A DNA stretch of 64,000 nucleotides, from positions 124,001 through 188,000 of the forward strand of contig CAUYUJ010016296.1 in the NCBI GenBank assembly GCA_963575745.1. The letters are read 5' to 3'. The notes under the pieces were generated by a model. It was given only the letters and a program-made list of their open reading frames with translations, made no database searches and was not told the DNA's origin. The position numbers were made by a program, and so were the translations under genes. Positions 40,800 through 50,439 of the stretch are shown one piece after another. Positions within the stretch are counted from its first letter, which is position 1. The number at the start of each line of letters is the position of its first letter. The stretch is from Prorocentrum cordatum (taxonomy: Eukaryota > Sar > Dinophyceae > Prorocentrales > Prorocentraceae).

Positions 40800-41790
40800 G
40801 ACATGCCTAAGCCACGCTGGCTCGGCACTTGTCTTCTTTGATGCCTCGGCCGCCCTGGCTCGGCAATCGCGGTGCTCTGTGTTCGGGTTTCGACTTGATA
40901 TCCTGGGGCTGTGTGTCGCCCACGATCTTTTCGGCCTCGTTTGGAGTGCCTATTCTGACCTCATTCTCGGTCTTGTGTGTGATTTCGGCATGCCTAAGCC
41001 ACACTGGCTCGGCACTGGTCATTCTTGATGCCTTAGCCACCTTGGCTCGGCAGTGTCGTGGCGCAATGATCTGGTGCCTGCTTCTATGTTGGGGCTGTGT
41101 GTCGCCCATTCTCTTTTTCGGCCTTGTTTGGAGCGCCAGTCAAGCTCTGGCGTTCGACATAGACATGCCTAAGCCACTCTGGCTCGGCACGTTTCTTCTG
41201 GATGCCTCAGCCATCCTGGCTCGGCAGTCACGCTGTACGTTGTTCTGCTTCGGACATGATAACGTGGGGCTGTGTGTCGCCCTTTCTTTCTTTTCGGCCT
41301 CGTTTGGAGTGCCAAGCGCTGTTCTCATACCGGATGCCTCAGCCGCCCTGGCTCGGCATTTCTCATATCTGATGCCTTGGCCACGCTGGCTCGGCAGTCT
41401 CGTGTGCGGTGTTGCGTTCGAATTGTCTTGCTGGGCTGTGTGTCGCCCTCTCTCTCTTCGGCCTCGTTTGGAGTGCCACTTGAAGGTGTCGCTCGGACTT
41501 GCGCTCAGCTCGCGCGCCGTGTATTCGGATGCCTCAGCCACCCTGGCTCCGCACGTCTGGCATGGTTTTTCTTTTAGGCCTCGTTTGGGGTGTCTGATGT
41601 CGCGTGCTCTGGTGACGGGGTCCCTGTTAGTGGGGCCGCGCAGGCGTGTGCAGGGGGTGGATGCGTGGCGGTCTTGCCGCTGCAGTTCGTCACTCTCTTG
41701 AGTGTTTTTCTTGGTGATGCCTGCGCCTGCGGACTCGGCAGGACCATATTGCAGATGCCTCAGCCATCCTGGCTCGGCAGTGGTGCTGTT
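40800..41790 (+). repeat. Higher-order tandem repeat in the LINE B3 3' region
   Basis: A ~26-base box, ATGCCTCAGCCACCCTGGCT plus CGGCA, occurs in pairs about 36 bases apart. Pairs start near 40803, 40990, 41164, 41334 and 41528, with a single box near 41755. Between pairs lies a conserved GGGGCTGTGTGTCGCCC and TTTCGGCCTCGTTTGGAGTG block. The period is about 170-195 bases. Each box contains AGCCA-N3-TGGCT, a small hairpin. Confidence 0.85.
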
Positions 41791-41864
41791 TTTCTTGGCT
41801 CGTTTGGAGCCCGCTCGCTGCCCCGCGAGGGCCCGACCGCGAGACCGCAAACCGCAAAACAAAG

Positions 41865-41888
41865 TTGTCTAACGGTCTACCGCCGGCC
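41865..41888. repeat. Right half of hairpin split by LINE B3
   Basis: TTGTCTAAC (41865-41873) then GGTCTACCGCCGGCC, followed by CTCCAGT, the usual hairpin 3' context. Confidence 0.9.
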
Positions 41889-41925
41889 TCCAGTCCCGAC
41901 TGGAGTTTTTCCTGGATAGCTCCTT

Positions 41926-42690
41926 GAGAGCTACAGGGTTTTAGATTAGAAGCCAGAGGCTGGTGACGCCCGCCAGCAGCTCCTCCACGCCGGTCCGGAA
42001 TCCTCGCAGCGGCTCGTTTGAGGTTGCAGCCGGTCCCGGAAGCTTCCGTTCCAATGCGTCCCCGTAGAACGTGCCCCAGAGGCCTCGCGAAGCTTCCCAG
42101 AAGGTCTCCCAGGAAGTCCCCGGGCCGGGTTGGCCATGCCGGGAAACGCGTACAGGTAGGATGGAGCTTTTGCCAGAGCTTCGATTTCAGCGTTCTCTTA
42201 GCCGCCCGCCCGCTGCCGCCGCCAGCGTCCGCCGCCGCCCTCCGCCGACTGCTGCCGCCCAGCTGCCTCCGCTATCCGGGTTTTGGACGCCCGCAAGTGC
42301 ATAAGTGTCCCGGATAGTGAGGGCTATAGGGTTTTAGATTAGAAGCCAGAGGCTGGTGGCGCCCGCCAGCAGCTCCTTCACGCCGGTCCAGAATCCCCGC
42401 ACCGGCTCGTTTGAGATTCCAGCGGGTCCCAGAAGTCCCGTTTCAATGAGCTCCCGTAGAAACTGTTTCAGAGGCCCCGCGAAGCTTCCCAGAAGGTCTT
42501 CCAGGAAGTCCCTGGGCCGGGTCTGCCGTGCCGGGGATCTCGCAGAGGTAGGATGGAGACGTTGCCAGAGCTTCGATTTCAGCGTTCTCATGACCGCCCG
42601 CCGCTGCCGCCTGCCAGCGCCCCCCGCCGCCCGCCGCGGACTGCTGCCGCCCAGCTGCCTCCGCTATCCGGTTTTTCGACGCCAGCAAGT
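41926..42690. repeat. Two ~390-bp tandem units with minus-strand coding character
   Basis: The block starting AGGGTTTTAGATTAGAAGCC is present at about 41936 and again at about 42329 with ~85% identity by eye, through GAGCTTCGATTTCAGCGTTC (near 42177 and 42572). Both end in a CCGCCGCTGCCGCC-rich stretch. On the minus strand the second unit encodes an 85-residue frame (RPRDFLEDLLGSFAGPLKQF, ISNEPVRGFWTGVKELLAGA). The first unit is frameshifted relative to it. No family is recognised. Confidence 0.7.
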
Positions 42691-42699
42691 TGCTCGGTT

Positions 42700-43150
42700 T
42701 GAGCGACTCGTAGAGCTTCTCTAAGAGCGTTGGCGGCGAAGCCAGAGAGTGACTTCTAGAGCTTCCCTAAGAGCGTTAGCGGAAAAGCTAGAGAGTGATA
42801 CCTCGTAGAGCTCTTCGACGAGATGAGCCAAGAGGAATTTGGGCGCGGGGTGGAGCTAGTTGGCCGACCCGGCCTCAACGGACAATGTGATGTTCTGGGG
42901 TCGTTCTTTTCGAAGATTGTGCGAGATTGGAGAAATCGTTTTGAGAACCCATATTATCGTTCCCTGCATTCGATCATGGCGCGTTTGATGGTGCAATTTC
43001 TAGGGCTGTGGGTGCAGTATTCCGGTCGAAACACTTCCCGGGGCCGTCTACGTATAAAGCCCGAAAAATATATTTCGCAAGTGTTCAAGCTGATTCTCGA
43101 GAGCGCTCTCTCCTCGTTATCTGGCACTGATTAGGTCTCTTGAGCTCTAC
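42700..43150. other. Leader modules and unassigned spacer
   Basis: Two leader-module copies (about 42702 and 42750) are followed by a GATGAGCCAAGAGGAATTTG segment related to 29683, 29830 and 47025. The remaining ~250 bases contain no recognised gene. Confidence 0.5.
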
Positions 43151-43157
43151 GAGGGTC

Positions 43158-43187
43158 CCGGCGGTAACTTGGTTGACTTACCGCCGG
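43158..43187. repeat. CCGGCGGTAA hairpin, short loop
   Basis: Perfect 10-bp stem with a 10-base loop (CTTGGTTGAC). The ACGGT part of the usual loop is missing. Confidence 0.85.
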
Positions 43188-43439
43188 CTTCCATTCCGGC
43201 GCGCTGGGGGGCTAGTGACTCGTAGAGCTTCCCTTAGAGCGTTAGCGGCGAAGCTAGAGGGTAATCCCGGCGCGCTGGGGGGCTAGTTGGCAACAAAATC
43301 TCGACGGAAGTTGTGTCTTTTTGACGTGTTTAAATTCGATTTCTCGAAATCTGAACTTTCGTTAGAGCTCTAGTATTCTTTCCCCCGTATATGATCTTAC
43401 TCCCGCTCGCCATGTTAATCTCAGGTCGATTGGGTACAT

Positions 43440-44080
43440 AAAAGCATGTGGGCGGGATCGGCTGTTCAGTGGCATCTTGACAGGTGCTGTCGGTTTTCGG
43501 AATTTAACTCGAGCTGTAGAAGAGCTACAGAGCTGGCAGGCACAGCTAATCCATCTAGAATCACTAGGCGCGTTAGTCTCAAGTATCAAGATGTCCGAAC
43601 TCGGTCTGCTACCAGAACTGGGCCCGCAAAACTGTTCGTACTCTGCAAATATTTTAGAGATGATGAGGAGTTCCTTGACTCATCTCGAGCTGCAGATGAG
43701 CTACAAAGCTGTTTTGGCACAACAATCATGAGGAAATCATCAGAAGCGCTAGTCTCAAGTATCTAGATGCCCGAACTCGGTCTGCTACCAGAGCTGGGTC
43801 CGAAAAACTATGTGTGCCCTGCAATTTTTTAGAGATGGTGGTGGTTTTCTTGACTGAACTCGAGCTGCAGATCAGCTACAGAGTTGTTTGCCACAGCAAT
43901 CGGAAGTGAATCATTAGAATCGCTAGTCTAAAGTATCCAGATGCCCGAACTCGGTCTGCTACCAGAGCTGGGTCCGAAAAATTATTCGTATTCTGCTATT
44001 TTTCAGAGGGGTGATGGTGACTATCTCGAGATTTTCTCGAGTTGCAGATGAGCCACAGAGTTCTTTGGCACATGACTCGT
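43440..44080 (+). repeat. 174-bp satellite, array 7
   Basis: Units start near 43508, 43684, 43860 and 44037. The last is cut after ~55 bases by a leader module at 44091, showing that leader modules can interrupt arrays. Confidence 0.85.
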
Positions 44081-44299
44081 AGAACTTCCCTAAGAGCGTT
44101 AGCGGCGAAGCTAGAAGAGTAATTCCGGCGCGCTGGGGGGCTAGTTGGCAACAAAAATCCCAACGGAAGTGTTGCATAATTTTGCTTGTTTAAATTCGAT
44201 GTCTCGAAGTTTGAACATTCGTTAGAGCTCTAGTATTCTTTCCCCTCGTCTTCGATCTTATTCCCGCTCGCCATCTTAATCTCAGGTCGATCGGGTACA

Positions 44300-45030
44300 T
44301 ACTACTGTCAAAAAGCACACTGGCGGGATCGGCTGTTTAGTGTCATCTTGACAGGTGCTGTCGGTTTTCTGTACTTAACTCGAGCTGTAGAAGAGCTACA
44401 GAGCTGGCAGGCACACCTAGTCCATCTAGAGTGATCTGGCGCGTTAGTCTCAAGTATCCAGATGTCCGAACTCGGTCTGCTACCAGAGCTGGGCCCGCAC
44501 AACTTTTCGCACTCGGCTAATTTTCCGGGAGCTAATGGTGAATTTCGTGGTTGAACTCGAGCTGCAGATGAGCTACAGAGCTGTTTGGCACAGCAATCGG
44601 AAGAAAATCATCAGACGCCCTAGTCTCGAGTATCTAGATGCCCGAGCTCGGTCTGCTACCAGAGCTGGATTCGAACAACTATTCGTACACTGCTAATGTT
44701 TCAAGTTATTATGATGATTTTATTGAGATACCTCGAGCTGCAGATGAGCTGCAGAGCTGTTTGGCACAGCAATCGAAAGGAAACCATCGGAAGCGCTAGT
44801 CTCAAGTATCTAGATGCCCGAACTCGGTTTGCTCCCAGAGTTGGAATCAGCAAACTGTTCGTGATCTATTTTTTTTCAGTGATGACGATGCCTTTCTTCA
44901 TGTAGCTCGAGCTGCAGATTAAATTAGAGCTGTTCGGCATAGCGATTAGACGAATCATCAGGCGCGCTCGTTGCAAGTATCTACATGTTTGAAGTTTGTC
45001 TGCTACGAGAGCTGGAACCAAACAACTACT
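44300..45030 (+). repeat. 174-bp satellite, array 8
   Basis: Units start near 44379, 44556, 44732 and 44908, then a CT-rich tract (45030-45330) and the CGCGCCCTCGCG module. Confidence 0.85.
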
Positions 45031-45407
45031 CGTACTCCTGCTCCTCGTCCTGTTCCTTCTCCTCCTTCTCCTCTTCGTCCTTCTTCATGTGCTTGTTTTC
45101 CTCTTTCTCCTCCTGCTCCTTCTCTTCCTCCTTATCCTTATCTTTCTTCCCTTCATCATCATTATCGTCCCTCTTCTCTCCCTCTGCATCCTTCCCCTCC
45201 TGCTTGTCATTCTCCTCTTCCTCCTCCCCTTCCTTCTCCTCCGCCTGCTCCTTTTTTTCCTCCTCCTTCTCTTCCGCAGCCTCCTCCATCTCCTTCTTCT
45301 CCTCACTCCTTCTTCTCCTCCACGTCCTCCTCCATGAAATCGCGCCCTCGCGCGTGCGGAATGCGAGATTGCCGCGCCCGCATTCCACGACGAAGCTTTA
45401 CGAGTTC

Positions 45408-45441
45408 CCGGCGGTAACCAAGGTTGACAGTTTACTGCCGG
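45408..45441. repeat. CCGGCGGTAA hairpin (empty site)
   Basis: One mismatch in the right arm (TTACTGCCGG). Loop CCAAGGTTGACAGT. Confidence 0.85.
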
Positions 45442-45454
45442 CTCCCAGTTTTGG

Positions 45455-46215
45455 AGATGATGCTGAATTTCTTGATCTGACTCGAGCTGCGGATGCGCTG
45501 CAGAGCTGTTTGGCGCATGAATCGGGAGATACCATCCGACATGCTAGTCTCAAGTACGCAGATGCACGGACTCGGTCTGCTACCATAGCTGTGTACGAAA
45601 AACCATTCGTACTTGTTTCTTTTGGAGATGACGATGAGTTTCGTGATCTAACTCGAGCTCTAGATGAGCCACAGAGTTGTTTGGCACAACACTTGGAAGG
45701 AATTTATCGGAAACGCTAGTTTCAAGTATGCTCGAACTCGGTTTGCTACCAAAGCTGGGTCCGAGCAACTATTTGTATCCTTTTGTTTGGAGATGCTGAT
45801 GCGTTTCTCGATGCAACTCGAGCTGCAGATGAGCTACAGAGCTGTTCGGCACAACAATCATAGTAACACCATCAGCAACTCTAGATGTCCGAGCTCGGTC
45901 TGCTACAAGAGCCGGGTACGAAAAGCTATTCGTGCTCTGCTATTTTTTCCAGAGATAATGATAAGTTTCTTGATCTTTTCGAGATTCGGATGAGCTACAT
46001 AACTGTTCGCCAGAGCAATCGAAAGAAGAAACATCGGAAGCACGAGTCTCAGGTATCTAGATGCCCGAACTCGGTCGGCTACCAGAGCTGGTTGGAAACA
46101 GCGATTTAAGAGATGTTGATGCTTTTCTGGAGATAGTGCGATCTGCAGATAAACAACAAAGCTGTTCGGCACAGCGATCCAAAGAAATTCATTAGAACGG
46201 CTCGAATTCATGTAT
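45455..46215 (+). repeat. 174-bp satellite, array 9
   Basis: Units start near 45481, 45650, 45817, 45980 and 46133, shortened to 150-170 bases. No leader or head unit is present: the array begins directly after the hairpin at 45408. Confidence 0.8.
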
Positions 46216-46237
46216 ATAGAGGAAGCTCTAAGAGTTC

Positions 46238-46271
46238 CCGGCGGTAGCCAAGGTTGACGGTTTACCGCCGG
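46238..46271. repeat. CCGGCGGTA hairpin (empty site)
   Basis: Loop GCCAAGGTTGACGGT, right arm complete, followed by CTCTCAGTT. Confidence 0.85.
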
Positions 46272-46495
46272 CTCTCAGTTGTGAAGGACTTTGAAATTCG
46301 TTTTGAGAACCTGTATTTTTAGCACCTGTAGTGGGTTATGCCGCGCCTGCCTGTCAAATTCTCAGGTCCGTAGCTGCACTATTTCTATCAAAACTCTTGG
46401 AGTGACCAACGTCGTATTAAACCTGAAACATACATTTTGTAAGTTTTCAAGATGACATTCAAGAACGTTCTCTCCTCGTTATCCGGGCGCTGATT

Positions 46496-46523
46496 CGTAA
46501 TCTGGTTGACGGTTTACCGCCGG
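46496..46523. repeat. Hairpin right half with lost left arm
   Basis: TCGTAATCTGGTTGACGG followed by TTTACCGCCGG. The CCGGCGG of the left arm is absent. Confidence 0.7.
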
Positions 46524-46708
46524 CTCCCATTTCGATTTGAAAATCCAAATTTTCATTCCCTGCAGGATGATAGCGCGTATCATGGTGCAATTTTCAGGGC
46601 TGTAGGTGCTGTATTCCGATCGAAACACTATGAGGAGCCGATGTCGTACAAAACGCGAAAAATAAACTTTGCGAGTTTTCATGCTGACACTCGAAAGCGC
46701 TCTTCCCT

Positions 46709-46738
46709 CGCGGTAACCTGGTTGACGGCTTACCGCCG
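46709..46738. repeat. Hairpin with shortened left arm
   Basis: CGCGGTAACCTGGTTGACGG then CTTACCGCCGG. Seven stem pairs remain. Confidence 0.75.
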
Positions 46739-46842
46739 GCTCCCAGTATCGATCCCGAAGAGTTCATTTTGCGAGTTTTCAAGCTGACTTTGCAGAACGC
46801 ACTTTCCCACTGATGTGGTCTGTTGAGAACTCTACGAAGGTC

Positions 46843-46875
46843 CCGGCGGTAACCTGGTTGACGGTTTACCGCCGG
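46843..46875. repeat. CCGGCGGTAA hairpin (empty site)
   Basis: Perfect 10-bp stem, loop CCTGGTTGACGGT. It is immediately followed by a family B RNase H fragment at 46880. Confidence 0.85.
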
Positions 46876-46879
46876 CTCC

Positions 46880-46960
46880 CGGTACAGTGAAGACAACACC
46901 AGGGCCGACGAGCTCACCCACCTGGCCCGAGAGGGCCGCACTTTATATTCCAATCATATG
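46880..46960 (+). pseudogene. Short family B RNase H fragment
   Basis: Bases 46880-46945 encode YSEDNTRADELTHLAREG, nearly the same as 'YREDNTAADELTHRARQG' of LINE B2. It is a ~70-80 base relic outside any hairpin loop. Confidence 0.65.
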
Positions 46961-47359
46961 AATCGCAATATCTTATACCCTTTGCCTGTCGTGGATCATA
47001 CCTCGTGGAGGTTTTCGGCATCGATCAGCTAGAGGAAGTCAGGAGCGGGATGGAGCTAGTTGGCCCTCCAGCTCGGGCGGGCAATGTGGTGACCTGGCGT
47101 TCTTTCGGCGGACATTGCTACCGATCTTGTATGAAACCCGAAAATAGATTTTGCAAGACTTTCGCAGAGCTTCCTTGAGAAGCGGCGAAGCTAGAGAGTA
47201 ATTCCGGCGCGCTGGGGGGCTAGTTGGCAAACGAATCTCGACGCAAGTTTTGCATAATTTTGATAGGTTTAAATTCGATTTATCGAAATTCGGACGTTCG
47301 TTAGAGCTCTAGTATTTTTGTTCATATTAGATCTTATTCCCGCTCGCCATCTCAATCTC

Positions 47360-48120
47360 AGGTCGATCGGGTACATACTTCTGCCAAAAAGCATGTGGGC
47401 GGGATCGGCTGTTTAGTGTCATCTTGGCAGGTGCTGTTGGCTTCCTGTACTTAACTCGAGCTGTAAAAGAGCTACAGAGCTGGCAGGCATCTAATCTATC
47501 TAGAATGATCAGGCGCGTTAGTCTCAAGTATCTAGATGCCCGAACTCGGTCTGCTGCCAGAGCTGGGTCCGAAAACCTGTTCGTACTCTGCTAATTTTTC
47601 TGAGATGATCATGAGTTTCTCTATGTAACTCGAGCCGCAGATGAGCTACAGAGCTGTTCGGCGCAGCGATCGGAAGAGAAGCATGAGAAGCGCTAGTCTC
47701 AAGTACCTAGATGCCTGAACTGGGTCTGCTACCAGAGCTGGGTCCGAAAAACTATTCGTACCTTTCTATTTTTTCAGAGATAGTGATGAGTTTCTTGATG
47801 CAGCTCGAGCTTCAGAAGATCTACAGCGCTGTTCGCCACAGCAATCGAACGATAATCATCAGGAGCGCTTGTCTCAAGTATCCAGATCCCCGAACTCGGT
47901 CTGCTACCAGAGCTGGGCCCGAAAAGCTGTTCGTACTTTGCTTAATTTTAAGATATGATAATGACTTTCGTCATGCAACTCGAGCTGCAGATCAGCTACA
48001 GAGCTGTTTGGCAACGCGATCGAGAGGAAATCATCAGAAGCGCTAGTGTCCAGTATCTAGATGCCCGAGCTCTCGAAAGACTGTGTGTGCCCCGCGATTT
48101 TTTTTAAAATGAGGTTATGA
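47360..48120 (+). repeat. 174-bp satellite, array 10
   Basis: Four units and a head unit with starts near 47455, 47627, 47803 and 47981, preceded by a leader module at 47164 and followed by a CT-rich tract and the CGCGCGAGGAATGC module. Confidence 0.85.
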
Positions 48121-48343
48121 TGACTTGCTTGAGATAACTCTCCTGCTCGTGATCCTCCTCTTCCTCCTCCCCCTCCTTCTCCTCCGCCTGCTTCTTTTTC
48201 TTCTGCTCAGTCTCCTCCATCTCATTCTCCTCCTCCTCGCTCCTTCTTCTCCTCCACGTGTTCCTCCATCAAACCGTGCCTTCGCGCGCGAGGAATGCAA
48301 GATTGCCGCGCCCGCATTCCATTCGAGGAAGCTTTACGAGTTC

Positions 48344-48377
48344 CCGGCGGTATCCAAGGTAGACGGTTTACCGCCGG
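48344..48377. repeat. CCGGCGGTA hairpin (empty site)
   Basis: Loop TCCAAGGTAGACGGT, right arm complete. Confidence 0.85.
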
Positions 48378-48461
48378 CTCCCAGTTTTTAAGCTGAGTTT
48401 CGGGAAAATTTGCTCTTCATAATCTAGGCACTTATTCGTGTGTCGAGAGTTTTACGAGGGT

Positions 48462-48495
48462 CCTGGCGGTAACCTGGTTGACGGTTTACCGCCGG
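48462..48495. repeat. CCTGGCGGTAA hairpin (empty site)
   Basis: One substitution in the left arm. Loop CCTGGTTGACGGT. Only ~85 bases after the previous copy. Confidence 0.8.
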
Positions 48496-48679
48496 CTCTG
48501 AGTACGATGGGGGAGTGGACGGCAACGGTTGTGAATGATTCGTAGAGCTTCGTTAAGAGCAAAGCGGCGAAGCTAGAGAGTAATTCCGGCGCGCTGGAAG
48601 GCTAATTGGCAACTTGCATAATTTTGGTCGCTTAAAATCGATTCCTCGAAATTTGAAAGATTTGTAGGTCTGTAATATT

Positions 48680-49080
48680 TTTCCTGAGAAGCGCTAGTCT
48701 GAAGTATCTAGATGTCCGAACTCGCTCTGATACCAGCGCTGGGTCCGCAAAAACTTTTTGGACTCTGCTATTCTTTAAGAACTCGCTCTGCTACCAGGGC
48801 TCGGTCCGAAAAGCTATTCGTATTCGGCTCATTTATTCTGAGATGATGATGCTGGCTTTCTTGATGTATGTCGAGCTGCAGTGAGCTAGAGAGCTCTTCG
48901 GCACAGCAATCAGACGAACATCATTAGGAGCGCTAGTTCGGAGTTTCTAGATGTCTGAGATCATCGGTCTGCTACCAGCGTTCGACTCAAACAAACTATT
49001 TGTACAGTGCTATCTTTTTCTGAGATGATAATAGTTTTCTTCACTTCGTTCGAGCTGTAGGCTGGGTAATAAGCTGATAA
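48680..49080 (+). repeat. 174-bp satellite, array 11 (diverged)
   Basis: Fragments of three units (CTGAAGTATCTAGATGTCCG near 48700, GTCGAGCTGCAGTGAGCTAG near 48868, TTCGAGCTGTAGGCTGGGTA near 49049), followed by a CT-rich tract 49080-49420. Confidence 0.7.
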
Positions 49081-49500
49081 GCACTTCTCGAAGGTTCTTC
49101 TTCCTCTTCAGCTCCGCCTCCTCCTTCTCCTTCTTCTTCCTCCTCTCCTCTCCTCTCCTCCTCCTGCTCCTCCCCCATTTCCTCCTCCTTCTCCTTCCCT
49201 TCCTCCTTCATTTGCTCCTTCTGCTCTCTCTATTCTCTTCCTTCTTTCTTCTTCCTTTTTTCTCAGTCTCCTCCCCTTCATGATCATCGTCCCTCTTCTC
49301 CCCCTCCACCCTTCCCCCTCCTGCTCGTCATTCCTCTTGCTCCTTCTCCTCCTTATTCTCTTCCTCAGCCTTCTCCATCTTCTTCTCCGCAGTCTTTTCC
49401 TCCACGTGCTCCTCCATGAAACCGCGCGCTCGCGCGAGCGGGGTGCGAGATTGCCGCGCCCGCATCCTATCCATGTATATCGCAAGGAAGCTACGAATTC

Positions 49501-49534
49501 CCGGCGGTAGCCAAGGCTGACGGTTTACCGCCGG
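49501..49534. repeat. CCGGCGGTA hairpin (empty site)
   Basis: Loop GCCAAGGCTGACGGT, right arm complete, followed by CTCCCAGT. Confidence 0.85.
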
Positions 49535-49694
49535 CTCCCAGTATGGCTGCATACAAGGTTTCCTGAATTATCGCAGTGGGGTGCGACCTACCACACCATT
49601 CCTTCACCATTGGGCCCTCGCCTAATAGCCCGCAGAAAGACCCCTGGGAGCGAGCATTGGATGCCCTCGTTTGGAGGGTCATCGCCTCCAGCGT

Positions 49695-49718
49695 TTTTTT
49701 TTTTTTTTTTTGTTTTTT

Positions 49719-49754
<36 letters not shown>
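49695..49754. repeat. Poly-T tract
   Basis: Nearly pure T with single G/GA interruptions, directly left of a family B LINE 3' fragment. A second T tract of ~33 bases (about 49976-50008) precedes the second copy. Confidence 0.95.
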
Positions 49755-49973
49755 CGCATTTCACGATCAGAGATTGTGAATTGACTGCCGCCGAGGCGCT
49801 CGCGCGCGCCCTCCGCTTAGACTTGCTAGGCTCGCTAGGCGCTCTGTCGGGCGGCGCTGCGGACAGTGCCTTGGGGCCCGCGAAAACAAAAAACAAGGTT
49901 GACGGTTTGCCGCCGACTTCTAATTTCTTGGGATCGATTTTTAAATTAATTTCTCGAAATTCGATCATTCGGT

Positions 49974-50009
<36 letters not shown>

Positions 50010-50238
50010 CCCCCCCGCATTTCACGATCAGAGATTGTGAATTGACTGCCGCCGAGGCGCTCGCGCGCGCCCTCCGCTTAGACTTGCTAGGCTCGCTAGG
50101 CGCTCTGTCGGGCGGCGCTGCGGACAGTGCCTTGGGGCCCGCGAAAACAAAAAACAAGGTTGACGGTTTGCCGCCGACTTCTAATTTCTTGGGATCGATT
50201 TTTAAATTAATTTCTCGAAATTCGATCATTCGGTAGAG
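49755..50238 (+). repeat. Tandem duplication of a LINE 3' end plus hairpin half
   Basis: Bases 49755-49978 and 50016-50238 are identical by eye. Each unit encodes CELTAAEALARALRLDLLG, the last helix of the permuted RNase H. It then ends CGCGAAAACAAAAA and runs into ACAAGGTTGACGGTTTGCCG, the right half of the hairpin. So these are very short 5'-truncated family B insertions, or one insertion later duplicated together with its T tract. Confidence 0.8.
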
Positions 50239-50302
50239 TTTCAACATTTTGCCCCCCCATCTTCGACCTTATTTCCGCTAGCCATCTTGATCTCAAGTCG
50301 AT

Positions 50303-50338
50303 CCTTTTTTTTTTTTTGGGGGGGGGGGGGGGGGGTTG

Positions 50339-50379
<41 letters not shown>

Positions 50380-50384
50380 AACTG

Positions 50385-50428
<44 letters not shown>

Positions 50429-50430
50429 GA
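50303..50430. repeat. T run, G run and AT microsatellites
   Basis: A T run (50305-50317), a G run (50318-50335), AT repeats (50339-50376), a short unique piece, then AT repeats again (50390-50416). The region lies inside a spacer, replacing its usual GGTACMTATTACTGCC part. Confidence 0.95.
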
Positions 50431-50439
50431 AATAAACAC

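Larger units (their letters stand above)
37999..41864 (+). mobile_element. LINE B3: 5'-truncated family B LINE with exact 9-bp target duplication
   Basis: A 3.87-kb element starting inside the RT fingers region and ending ...CCGCAAAACAAAG, flanked by TTGTCTAAC on both sides inside a hairpin (GGCGGTAAC on the left, GGTCTACCGCC on the right). 5' truncation plus a short exact duplication is the hallmark of target-primed reverse transcription. A ~1.2-kb 3' untranslated part consists of a higher-order tandem repeat. Confidence 0.9.
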
